7,119 nucleotides of DNA from Desulfobacterales bacterium (lineage in GTDB: Bacteria; Desulfobacterota; Desulfobacteria; Desulfobacterales; JAUWMJ01), in NCBI GenBank assembly GCA_030613225.1, contig JAUWMJ010000162.1:1-7119 (forward strand), in the 5' to 3' direction. A program made the position numbers and the translations under genes. This document shows positions 1 through 5,946 of this stretch, piece after piece (the stretch's first letter is position 1; every line of letters begins with the position of its first letter). Under the pieces are notes generated by a model. That model had not been told where the DNA came from. It was given only the letters and a program-made list of their open reading frames with translations, and did not search any database.

Positions 1-897
1 GACAGACGTCTGGCCATGGGGTCTCTGGCTGGGGCCGGAACACTCGGATTTCTTATTCCACCTTCTTTAATAATGATTGTTTATGCAATCCTTGCCGAGG
101 TGTCCATAGGTAAAATGTTCATGGCAGGTATCCTTCCGGGCCTGCTTCTTGCGAGTATTTATTCGAGCTATATCATTTATAGAGGCATAAGGAATCCTGA
201 GATTGCACCGAGAACCCAGGAAAGCTATTCCTGGAAGGAACGTGTGGTGGGTCTTAAAGACATAACTCCGGTACTTGCTCTCATACTTATGGTATTGGGA
301 AGCATTTACGGTGGAGTTGCTACCCCCACAGAGGCTGCGGCCCTGGGCGTTTTGGGAGCAACAGTATTTGCGCTTATTAACCGTCGCATGAATAAAAAGA
401 TTATGTTTGAGTGCCTGATTGGTGCTGTTAAGACCAACGCTATGATTATGTTGATTGTTGTTGGAGCGGGTTTTTTATCAAGGGTAATGGGGTTTCTTGG
501 AATCCCTGCCGCCATTACCACAGCCATAACAGATCTGAATCTTTCTCCTTATATGCTGATGTTACTTTTGGGTGGGTTCTATATTATATTGGGATGCCTC
601 CTGGACGGTTTTTCCATTGTTGTTATGACACTCCCCATAGCGCTGCCAATGGTCGTAGCGGCTGGTTTTGATCCCATATGGTTCGGCATATATCTTATTT
701 TAATGGTAGAAGTCAGCCAGGTCACGCCGCCGGTTGGGTTTAACCTTTTTGTGATACAAGGGCTGACTGGTGAGCCGATTCTAAATATCGCAAAATATGC
801 GTTTCCATTTTTCCTGCTTATGCTTTTTACAACAGCCATTATTACAATTTTTCCGGAGATTGCTCTGATACTTCCAAGACTGATGGTGGGAAAGTAA
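1..897 (+). CDS. dctM: TRAP transporter large permease subunit (DctM/SiaM-type), 5'-partial
   Basis: This is the C-terminal 298 residues of a TRAP large membrane subunit, a Na+-coupled inner-membrane protein that moves carboxylates delivered by a periplasmic binding protein. The frame is open from base 1 (DRRLAMGS...), so the ATG at 16 is internal. Full-length members have about 425-440 residues, so roughly 130 are missing upstream. Family signatures are visible: GTLGFLIPPS at residues 13-22 of the fragment, GGVATPTEAAALG at about 104-116, and VTPPVGFNLF at about 241-250. Long hydrophobic stretches between them are transmembrane helices. The gene ends in TAA. The small (DctQ) subunit and binding protein are expected upstream, outside the window. 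pxpABC follows on the same strand, so a 5-oxoproline or related substrate is a reasonable inference, but the substrate cannot be read from this subunit. Confidence 0.95.
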   Translation, partial: DRRLAMGSLAGAGTLGFLIPPSLIMIVYAILAEVSIGKMFMAGILPGLLLASIYSSYIIYRGIRNPEIAPRTQESYSWKERVVGLKDITPVLALILMVLGSIYGGVATPTEAAALGVLGATVFALINRRMNKKIMFECLIGAVKTNAMIMLIVVGAGFLSRVMGFLGIPAAITTAITDLNLSPYMLMLLLGGFYIILGCLLDGFSIVVMTLPIALPMVVAAGFDPIWFGIYLILMVEVSQVTPPVGFNLFVIQGLTGEPILNIAKYAFPFFLLMLFTTAIITIFPEIALILPRLMVGK

Positions 898-908
898 AGA
901 AATAAACA

Positions 909-1176
909 GGTTCACGGTTCAGTGGTTCAAGGTTCAGAGGTTGATCCTCCCTTGGTATTAATCCAATGGAATCAACGCTTAACTTTGATGAACTCGTAAG
1001 TCGAATTTACCACAGAGAACACAGAGCTCACAGAGATAACCAATTAATAAAACAAACTATTCTCTGTGCTCTCTGCGAGTTCTGTGGTGAAAATTGACTT
1101 TTTACGGCGCCATCAACTCTGGACATCGAACTAAAATCCTTTAAACCCTGAACCGTGCACCTTGAACCGTGAACCC
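909..1176. repeat. Nested imperfect palindromic element filling the dctM-pxpA gap
   Basis: The outer arms are 909-942 (repeats of GGTTCA) and 1143-1176 (repeats of TGAACC). They are near reverse complements with a few mismatches and small gaps. Inside lie arms 1001-1036 (ACCACAGAGAACACAGAG type) and 1061-1097 (CTCTGTG...TTCTGTGGT), which enclose a loop of about 24 bases rich in A and T. The stretches between outer and inner arms (about 970-1000 and 1098-1125) are also weakly complementary, so almost the whole 268 bases could fold as one long stem. The element starts 11 bases after the dctM stop and ends just before the pxpA ribosome binding site. It has no coding potential of its own. It may be a non-autonomous (MITE- or REP-like) repeat. 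A role in termination or mRNA processing is possible but not shown. Confidence 0.8.
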
Positions 1177-1180
1177 CGAA

Positions 1181-1187
1181 AGGGAGG
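1181..1187 (+). promoter_or_regulatory. Ribosome binding site that fixes the pxpA start
   Basis: AGGGAGG lies 5 bases before the GTG at 1193. An in-frame GTG at 1169 would add eight residues (MNPEREDL), but it falls inside the right arm of the upstream palindrome and would leave the Shine-Dalgarno sequence inside the gene. The 1193 start is therefore preferred. It also places the conserved VIDLNSDVGE motif directly at the N-terminus, as in the family. Confidence 0.8.
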
Positions 1188-1192
1188 ATTTA

Positions 1193-1966
1193 GTGAGAGT
1201 AATAGACCTTAACAGCGATGTGGGTGAAAGCTTTGGTGCTTACAAGCTCGGTATGGATGAAGAAGTTATAAAATATATCACTTCTGCAAATATAGCGTGC
1301 GGATGGCATGCCGGGGATCCCATAGTAATGGACAAAACAGTAAAAATGGCAGTTGAACACGGTGTGGGTGTTGGAGCGCATCCGGGATATCCTGATTTGC
1401 TCGGTTTCGGGCGCAGGAATATGAACTGCACAACGGAAGATATAAAAAACTATCTGATCTATCAGATTGGAGCTCTTGAAGCATTTTGCAAAGTTCATGG
1501 GACCCGGTTATGCCATGTAAAACCTCATGGAGCATTGTACCTTACGGCTGTTGAGAACAAAGAAGTTGCACGCGCAGTTGCTGAAGCCATCGTTAGCGTG
1601 AATCCTGATCTTTTTTATGTTGCCCTTGCAGGTTCAAAGGGTGAGCTTATGAGGAGAATCGGTCAGGAGGTTGGTTTAAAAGTGGTTTATGAAGCGTTTC
1701 CTGACCGGGCATACACGTCGGAGGGAAATTTAGTGTCACGGAATCAGCCTGGAGCGGTTATCAAAGATCCTGAGGTTGTATCCAAAAGGGCTTTGAAAAT
1801 GGCCAAAGAGGGCAAGGTGATTGCAGTAGATGGAACAATTATTCCCATGGAGGTTCAGACTCTTTGCGTTCACGGTGATACACCGACTGCTGTTGATCTT
1901 GTTAAAAGCATCCGGGCAATACTGGAAGATGACGGCGTAGAAGTTAAACCCATGAAAGAATTATAG
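1193..1966 (+). CDS. pxpA: 5-oxoprolinase subunit A (LamB/YcsF family)
   Basis: This is a 257-residue cytoplasmic LamB/YcsF protein, a usual family length. With PxpB and PxpC it forms the ATP-dependent 5-oxoprolinase that opens 5-oxo-L-proline to L-glutamate. Conserved blocks are all present: DLNSDVGESFG (5-15), ANIACGWHAGDP (32-43), GAHPGYPDLLGFGRR (61-75), VKPHGALY (109-116), EAFPDRAY (167-174), LVSRNQPGAVI (180-190) and CVHGDTPT (225-232). The start codon is GTG with a strong AGGGAGG site. The gene lies between two palindromic repeats: one ends 16 bases before its start codon, the other begins 2 bases after its TAG stop. No frameshift or missing motif is seen. Family assignment is firm; the reaction is inferred from the complete pxpABC context. 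Confidence 0.95.
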   Translation: MRVIDLNSDVGESFGAYKLGMDEEVIKYITSANIACGWHAGDPIVMDKTVKMAVEHGVGVGAHPGYPDLLGFGRRNMNCTTEDIKNYLIYQIGALEAFCKVHGTRLCHVKPHGALYLTAVENKEVARAVAEAIVSVNPDLFYVALAGSKGELMRRIGQEVGLKVVYEAFPDRAYTSEGNLVSRNQPGAVIKDPEVVSKRALKMAKEGKVIAVDGTIIPMEVQTLCVHGDTPTAVDLVKSIRAILEDDGVEVKPMKEL

Positions 1967-1968
1967 GC

Positions 1969-2068
1969 GTTCATGGGTTCAAAGGTTCAGAAGTTCAAGG
2001 TTCCATTTTCGTTTTCGGACTGAATTCTTTGCCCTTAACCCTGAACGTTGAACCCAGAACCTGTGAAC
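1969..2068. repeat. Short palindromic element between pxpA and pxpB
   Basis: The left arm at 1969-2002 (GTTCATGGGTTCAAAGGTTC...) is nearly the reverse complement of the right arm at 2037-2068 (...GAACCCAGAACCTGTGAAC). About 34 bases lie between them. The words are the same GGTTCA/TGAACC units that make the outer arms of the element at 909-1176, but the CACAGAG inner stem is absent, so this appears to be a smaller member of the same family. It sits inside an operon whose next junction is tight, so it probably entered or expanded after the operon formed. Confidence 0.75.
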
Positions 2069-2107
2069 GGTTACAAAGAATTTGCCTGATTGAAAGCATG
2101 AAACACT

Positions 2108-2815
2108 ATGCAAAATGGTCTTTTTAAAAAACCGCTTTTTCGTATTGCAGGAGATCGTGGACTGCTGGTGGAATATGGCGATGGAATCGATCCTGATATT
2201 AATAACAAGGTCAGGTCGATGGCTATCGTTATGGAACAGGAGACTTTGAAAGGTGTTCTGGAGATCATTCCAACATACCGTTCACTGTTGATTATTTATG
2301 ATCCGGCCATTACAAATCCCACAAAGCTGGAAAAAGAAATTTTAGCTCTGGAAGAACGTATATCTCAAATTAAAATACCCCCACCGGATACTGTGGAAAT
2401 CCCAGTTTGTTATGGAGGAGAGTTCGGGCCTGATATTCAGTTTGTGGCGGAGCATAACTCCATAACGGCAGATGATGTTGTTCGAATCCATTCAGGAGCA
2501 GAGTACCAGATTTATATGATAGGATTTACACCTGGTTTTCCATTTCTTGGGGGTCTTCCGAAAGTGCTCCACACTCCGAGGCTTGAAACTCCGCGTTCTT
2601 TTGTCCCTGAAGGATCAGTAGGAATCGCCAACAACCAGACAGGAATTTATCCCCTGGCAAGTCCCGGTGGTTGGCAGCTGATAGGACAAACTCCCCTTAA
2701 GTTGTTTGCACCTGAGCGCTCCAATCCGTTTATTTACAAGGTTGGGGACCGGATAAAATTTAAACCGATTTCCGCTGAAGATTACGTAAGATTGGCCGGG
2801 GAGGTGGAGAAATAA
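2108..2815 (+). CDS. pxpB: 5-oxoprolinase subunit B (KipI / allophanate hydrolase subunit 1 family)
   Basis: This 235-residue protein belongs to the KipI/PxpB family, a partner subunit of the 5-oxoprolinase complex; in Bacillus, KipI homologues also inhibit a histidine kinase. Visible signatures are FRIAGDRGLLVEYGD near the N-terminus (11-25), IPVCYGG (98-104), the diagnostic GFTPGFPFLGGL (139-150), TPRLETPRSFVPEGSVGIANNQTGIYP in sections over 156-182, and SPGGWQLIGQTP (185-196). The ATG at 2108 lacks a clear Shine-Dalgarno sequence. A nearby ATG at 2098 is out of frame and stops after nine codons, so 2108 is kept. The stop overlaps the pxpC start by one base (TAATG), implying translational coupling. 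The weak start signal may reflect the repeat inserted just upstream. Confidence 0.94.
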   Translation: MQNGLFKKPLFRIAGDRGLLVEYGDGIDPDINNKVRSMAIVMEQETLKGVLEIIPTYRSLLIIYDPAITNPTKLEKEILALEERISQIKIPPPDTVEIPVCYGGEFGPDIQFVAEHNSITADDVVRIHSGAEYQIYMIGFTPGFPFLGGLPKVLHTPRLETPRSFVPEGSVGIANNQTGIYPLASPGGWQLIGQTPLKLFAPERSNPFIYKVGDRIKFKPISAEDYVRLAGEVEK

Positions 2816-3771
2816 TGGATGTTTTTTCAGTCCTTACGCCAGGTGGTTATACAACTGTTCAGGATAATGGCCGTTACGGGTATCAGCAGGTGGGAATACC
2901 GGTTTCCGGCGTTCTTGATTCCTTTGCTTTCCGTGTGGCTAATATGCTGGTTAAAAATCCTGTTAGCTGTGCAGTACTGGAAATAACTGTCATGGGGCCT
3001 CGACTTGAAGTCATGAGTGAAGCAGATATTGCCATAACCGGTGCGGAAATGGGAATGACTTTGAATGATCAGCCGGTTCAAGGTTGGAAGTCTATAAGGG
3101 TAAAGCCGGGGGATGTTTTAGGTATCAACCAGGTTAAAAGCGGTTGCCGTGCTTATCTTGCTGTAACCGGCGGCATTGATGTTCCAGATGTGATGGGAAG
3201 CCGTTCAACCTATGTTGGCGGTAAAATAGGAGGTTATTCCGGCCGTTCGCTGAAGCAGGGGGATATTATTAAAAGAGGCAAAGGGGTACTGTTAAACCAG
3301 ACGCGACACCTTTCTTCCGCTGTGATACCACAATATTCCTCTAATATTGTTATCCGTGCTGTTCCAGGGCCCCAGGATGACTTTTTTGATGAGGGTCTTA
3401 AAACTCTGTTTGAATCAGAATATATGGTCAGCGCTAAGGCAGACCGGATGGGATACAGACTCCAGGGTCCTGTAATAAAGCATAAAGAGGAAATGCCAAA
3501 AAGTATTATTTCAGAACCAAGCTTACCCGGCGGTGTTCAAGTTCCTGCAGACGGACAACCAATTATCCTGCTGGTAGAACAAACAGTGGGCGGATATACG
3601 AAAATCGCAACTGTGATCTCCACAGAACTTTGCAAAATTGCTCAGGCTACTCCTGGGGATACGATCCGTTTCGAGCAGATAACACTGGAAACAGCGCATG
3701 CCTTGTATCATGATCGGCAAAAGCTGATGAAAGAGATAAAAGAAAAGCATATAGTTGCAATTAGCTTATAG
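2815..3771 (+). CDS. pxpC: 5-oxoprolinase subunit C (KipA / biotin-dependent carboxyltransferase family)
   Basis: This 318-residue KipA/PxpC-family protein is the third 5-oxoprolinase subunit. Conserved blocks are LTPGGYTTVQDNGRYGYQ (7-24), VGIPVSGVLDSFAFRVAN (26-43), ITGAEM (74-79), YLAVTGGIDVPDVMGSRSTY (114-133), VPGPQDDFF (183-191), KADRMGYRLQG (208-218), and SEPSLPGGVQVPADGQPI (233-250) followed by VGGYTKIATVI. The length is typical and the domain complete. It is the last gene of the operon and starts on the last base of the pxpB stop codon, with GGAGG about 10 bases and GGAG 5 bases upstream. Databases often label this family as allophanate hydrolase subunit 2 or urea amidolyase-like, but a separate gene next to pxpA and pxpB favours 5-oxoprolinase. 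Confidence 0.94.
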   Translation: MDVFSVLTPGGYTTVQDNGRYGYQQVGIPVSGVLDSFAFRVANMLVKNPVSCAVLEITVMGPRLEVMSEADIAITGAEMGMTLNDQPVQGWKSIRVKPGDVLGINQVKSGCRAYLAVTGGIDVPDVMGSRSTYVGGKIGGYSGRSLKQGDIIKRGKGVLLNQTRHLSSAVIPQYSSNIVIRAVPGPQDDFFDEGLKTLFESEYMVSAKADRMGYRLQGPVIKHKEEMPKSIISEPSLPGGVQVPADGQPIILLVEQTVGGYTKIATVISTELCKIAQATPGDTIRFEQITLETAHALYHDRQKLMKEIKEKHIVAISL

Positions 3772-3826
3772 GTAATAGCTCATAGGTTGTATCTATTCAG
3801 AGGGTATTATATTACCGCGCACTTGT

Positions 3827-3841
3827 CCCGCTACCAGCGGG
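3827..3841. repeat. GC-rich hairpin CCCGCT/AGCGGG, copy 1
   Basis: CCCGCT (3827-3832) and AGCGGG (3836-3841) are perfect 6-bp arms around a 3-base loop. The same arms recur at 3906-3923 with a different loop. It could weakly terminate transcription after pxpC, but no T-run follows. Confidence 0.6.
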
Positions 3842-3887
3842 GTTCGCTTCGCTCATTAGAGGCACAGAGCACGCAGAGGATTTCATC

Positions 3888-3945
3888 TTATTAATTTCGC
3901 TGAGCCCCGCTAATGATAGCGGGATAAAAGGGCGAAAATTAATAA
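3888..3945. repeat. Two-level hairpin containing CCCGCT/AGCGGG, copy 2
   Basis: The outer arms TTATTAATTTCGC (3888-3900) and GCGAAAATTAATAA (3932-3945) are complementary except for one extra A. Inside, CCCGCT (3906-3911) pairs perfectly with AGCGGG (3918-3923) around AATGAT. A small GCCC/GGGC hairpin follows at 3952-3962. The structure lies 117 bases after the pxpC stop and may protect or end its mRNA; this is inferred only from structure. Confidence 0.6.
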
Positions 3946-4048
3946 ACCCAAGCCCTTCGGGCAGATCACGCTAACTTTGATAAACTAAGATATTCAGACA
4001 ATTGGGGCGGCCGTATATTATAGCTTTCTATTACCATCAAATGAAGCG

Positions 4049-4096
4049 AAGCTTCTGAAGCTTTCTGTTTGCCGTCCTCTCAACGGCAAACAGAAA
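4049..4096. repeat. Pair of adjacent perfect inverted repeats
   Basis: AAGCTTC/GAAGCTT (4049-4063, one-base centre) overlaps the start of a strong 14-bp perfect stem. In that stem TTTCTGTTTGCCGT (4062-4075) pairs with ACGGCAAACAGAAA (4083-4096) around a 7-base loop. Because they share bases, the two structures are mutually exclusive folds. No T-run follows on the + or - strand, so this is recorded as a structured repeat and not a terminator, although it lies downstream of both converging genes. Confidence 0.65.
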
Positions 4097-4182
4097 AATA
4101 AAATTCTCTTTGCGTTCTTTGCGGCTTTGCGGTGAATAAATTCTTTGAGTTAGCAGTGTACCCCCTGAATAATTACCATAGG

Positions 4183-4623
4183 TTATAATATAACAATCCT
4201 TTCATCAAAATGCGTAAGCTGTTTCAGGCCATTGCCTGTTACCAGGTGAGTATTTTCAATACCTACAACCCCTTTTCCCGGAAAGATCAGTTTCGGTTCA
4301 AGTGCTATGGTCATTGATTTTTCTAATTCGAGTTCCTGACCTTTTGCAAGAAAGGGATACTCATCCAGCTCAAGGCCGATGCCGTGTCCGACAAAACGGA
4401 TTCGGCGATCGCCAACCCCCATGAAATAATCTTCATAGCCAAGTTCTTTAGTCAGTTCCAGTGCCATATCGTATAGTTTACCAGCTTTTACTTTCGGTTT
4501 TGCTTCTTTTTTTATAAAGGTTTGAACTTTCAGCATGGCTTCATGTGCCCTGATCAGGTCATCGGGAAGATTGCCCGGGGAAAATATTCGTGTATGATCC
4601 GACATGTAGCCATTTAACTTACA
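4183..4623 (-). pseudogene. M24 family metallopeptidase (Xaa-Pro peptidase-like), N-terminally truncated remnant
   Basis: The C-terminal catalytic part of an M24 'pita-bread' metallopeptidase (aminopeptidase P/prolidase type) is present. The first possible Met (4603-4605) is the M inside the conserved GY-x-SDxTR motif. In-frame homology continues upstream for six more codons (CKLNGY, back to about 4623) and then stops: the metal-binding Asp of the expected DxG motif is replaced by unrelated sequence (QRAK). Counting from that Met, four of five expected metal ligands remain: D3 (SDHTR), H74 (VGHGIG), E103 (ALEPK) and E117 (GIENTH). The N-terminal domain and first Asp are missing; intact relatives have roughly 360-400 residues against about 146 here. 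It ends normally with TAA. Function is very unlikely. It lies convergent to pxpABC and next to a foreign-looking cassette. Confidence 0.85.
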
Positions 4624-4675
4624 TTTCGCTCTTTGAAATATTTTTATTATATATCCCCAAAATTTTGGATATTTG

Positions 4676-4703
4676 TTGACATTTATAAAAAGAAGTCTAG
4701 ATT
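4676..4703 (+). promoter_or_regulatory. Sigma-70-like promoter of the nucleotidyltransferase cassette
   Basis: A perfect TTGACA (4676-4681) is followed after 16 bases by TAGATT (4698-4703, four of six matches to TATAAT). It lies about 36 bases upstream of the 66-aa gene, at the junction with the truncated peptidase. The region is AT-rich, so chance matches are possible, but the full -35 hexamer and gene spacing support it. The ribosome site before the ATG at 4739 is weak (GCGAGAG, 4 bases away). Confidence 0.5.
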
Positions 4704-4738
4704 AAATATAAATGGAGAAAAAATAAAGCGAGAGTAAT

Positions 4739-4939
4739 ATGCGAGTAATTGGAAAAAGAACACAACTACCTTACGGTTTGGAACATCCTACAAAAAAAGA
4801 AAGAGAGTGGTTAATCAGCCTTTCTAAATTCAGAACTCGTGTGCCCAAAGGTATTTTCAGATATAAAAATCATGAAGAAGCTAATAAAGACTGGGACAGA
4901 TGGATAGTAGAAAAATTAAAAGATGGTTTGCATGAATAA
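4739..4939 (+). CDS. Small basic protein of unknown family, upstream partner of a nucleotidyltransferase
   Basis: This 66-residue protein has no signal peptide or membrane segment. It is charged and rather basic in its first two thirds (GKRTQ, PTKKEREW, KFRTRVPKGIFRYK). A motif-like end follows: HEEANKDWDRWIVEKL (residues 45-60), probably helical. I do not recognise a named domain. The gene overlaps the following nucleotidyltransferase gene by 8 bases (or 17 if the earlier ATG of that gene is used), so the two are very likely co-translated. A small protein encoded first in a two-gene operon with a nucleotidyltransferase-fold protein is the layout of several toxin-antitoxin systems. The role of this one, as antitoxin or adaptor, is inference only. 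AT-rich codon use resembles its partner and differs from the pxp genes. Confidence 0.7.
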   Translation: MRVIGKRTQLPYGLEHPTKKEREWLISLSKFRTRVPKGIFRYKNHEEANKDWDRWIVEKLKDGLHE

Positions 4940-5450
4940 GTATACAAGACCAGCGACATGGGAAGATGTTATTGATGTAGTAAAATTACTGCAAAAATAT
5001 GATGTTCAATTTGTTCTGGTTGGAGGTTATGCATTGTTGTCTCATGGATATTCGAGAACAACAACTGATATAGATATATCTGTTGATCCTGATGTTAAAA
5101 ATTCAAAAAAATGGATATTAGCTCTTTCTGAACTTCCTGATGGCGTGACCAAAGAGTTAATAGGAGAAGAAGACCCTTTTAACGGTGATCATAAGCATGC
5201 AATTAGAATCAATGATGAATTTACTATTGATATCATGCCCAGTGTCAGCGGTTTAAAATTTAAAGAATTGAAAAACTATATTACTATTAAAACAATTAAT
5301 AACGTAGAAATACCAGTACTTAGCTTAGAAGGATTGTTAAAAGTTAAAAGTAATAGTATGAGACCAAAGGATCGTGCAGATTTTCAAATCATTGAACAAT
5401 TAATGGATACTTTGGAAGAAAATCTTAATGATGACTTTGAATCAAAATAG
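4932..5450 (+). CDS. Nucleotidyltransferase-fold protein (AbiEii/DUF6036-like), possible toxin of a TA-like pair
   Basis: This 172-residue protein carries the minimal nucleotidyltransferase signature. VLVGGYALLSHG has GG at 31-32, RTTTDIDI has the DxD pair D46/D48, and FTIDIM has D100 as the likely third carboxylate, so catalytic residues appear intact. A C-terminal RPKDRADF motif (144-151) is typical of AbiEii/DUF6036-like members, where it follows a LEGLLKVK helix. Such enzymes transfer nucleotides to tRNA or protein targets; several are toxins or phage-defence effectors. The target here is unknown. I chose the ATG at 4932 because it gives the usual MNKYxxPATWEDV-like start; an in-frame ATG at 4923 would add three residues. 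Neither has a clear ribosome site, consistent with coupling to the overlapping upstream gene. The product ends in an acidic tail (LEENLNDDFE). Confidence 0.85.
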   Translation: MNKYTRPATWEDVIDVVKLLQKYDVQFVLVGGYALLSHGYSRTTTDIDISVDPDVKNSKKWILALSELPDGVTKELIGEEDPFNGDHKHAIRINDEFTIDIMPSVSGLKFKELKNYITIKTINNVEIPVLSLEGLLKVKSNSMRPKDRADFQIIEQLMDTLEENLNDDFESK

Positions 5451-5562
5451 CCCATTGATCCTATCTGAAATTTTGCCAAGTGAGTCTGCAATATTGTTTA
5501 AAGTTTCATCTTATGGTTTGATTGGAAGAATTGACAGCATTAGCTTGACTTGTCCGAAATAA
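5428..5562 (+). CDS. Possible 44-aa ORF overlapping the end of the nucleotidyltransferase gene
   Basis: ATGATG at 5428-5433 opens a frame of 44 codons (MMTLNQNSPLILSEILP...) that overlaps the preceding gene by 23 bases and ends at TAA 5560-5562. GGAAGA at 5414-5419 lies 8 bases upstream and could serve as ribosome site. The peptide has no recognised motif. It could be a third coupled gene of the cassette, the start of a longer gene that has decayed, or a chance frame; its short length makes chance a serious possibility. Confidence 0.25.
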   Translation: MMTLNQNSPLILSEILPSESAILFKVSSYGLIGRIDSISLTCPK

Positions 5563-5652
5563 CTTTTCACTTTGTAAATATTTGTCCAATCCATACCCGC
5601 AATAATTAAAAAAGTTCGGGATACATCGAGTTTAATAGTGTATAGAGGGGGC

Positions 5653-5946
5653 ATGACAAATGATGCCCAACAATCACAAATAACCTCTCAAGAGATAATT
5701 CCAGTTGAGGTAGACCATACGGTTTGTACGAGCAAGTTGGTTTTTCTAACACAAAAAGAACTGACCAAATTAAAATGGGCCGGGAATTATTGGAAAGCTC
5801 AATATGAGCGAGTTGTCAAACGCGAAGAACTTCTCAAAGAGGAACTTGATGAACAAAAAAGTTTGGTTCGTGATTTGCGGCAACGTATCTTCGGTAAGAA
5901 GAGCGAGAAAGGTAATAAAAGAAAAGATTCAAACCCCGGATTATAA
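5653..5946 (+). pseudogene. IS66-family transposase, N-terminal fragment
   Basis: About 97 residues match the style of the N-terminal leucine-zipper region of IS66-type (TnpC-like) transposases. LTQKELTKLKWAGNYWKAQY is followed by a charged coiled coil (KREELLKEELDEQKSLVRDL) and the typical RQRIFGKKSEKG. Full transposases of this type have roughly 450-550 residues. Here the frame ends soon after GKKSEK, and no zinc-finger or DDE catalytic domain can be found in any frame before the next gene, so this is a 3'-deleted remnant. The ATG at 5653 has GAGG 4 bases upstream; a GTG at 5638 is an alternative start. No terminal inverted repeats could be identified on either side. The remnant marks past transposition next to the nucleotidyltransferase cassette. 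Confidence 0.65.

Larger units (their letters stand above)
3772..4182. other. Gene-free spacer of degraded repeats and hairpins
   Basis: No reading frame in these 411 bases resembles a protein. The stretch opens with short degenerate TAGGTAATAG/CATAGGT repeats. It then carries several hairpins (listed separately) and pieces of the families seen earlier: AGAGGCACAGAGCACGCAGAGG at 3858-3879, TAACTTTGATAAACT at about 3971-3985 (compare TAACTTTGATGAACT at 980-994), and TTCTCTTTGCG...TTTGCGGTGAAT near 4103-4137. It separates the + strand pxp operon from the - strand peptidase fragment, so the two face each other. No hairpin is followed by a T-run on either strand, so no standard intrinsic terminator is called. 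Confidence 0.7.

Noticed and set aside
306..839. Open frames on the - strand inside dctM (306-527 and 579-839)
   Set aside because: They are antisense to a clearly conserved transporter, have low-complexity composition and no recognisable motif.
1169..1192. GTG at 1169 as an earlier pxpA start
   Set aside because: It lies inside the palindromic repeat and would put the AGGGAGG ribosome site within the gene; GTG at 1193 is better spaced and gives the family N-terminus.
1190..1535. Three overlapping - strand frames across pxpA
   Set aside because: They mirror conserved pxpA coding sequence and resemble no protein family.
3073..3086. GGTTCAAGGTTGG inside pxpC as another copy of the intergenic repeat
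   Set aside because: It is a short match within continuous conserved coding sequence, with no second arm nearby; most likely coincidence.
2071..3750. Frames on the - strand across pxpB and pxpC
   Set aside because: They are antisense shadows of two well-conserved genes with no start signals or motifs.
4062..4096. 14-bp perfect hairpin as an intrinsic terminator
   Set aside because: The stem is strong, but no T-run follows on either strand, so a Rho-independent terminator cannot be supported.
5531..5580. TTGACA at 5531 and TTGACT at 5545 as promoters for the transposase remnant
   Set aside because: No acceptable -10 hexamer stands 15-19 bases downstream of either.
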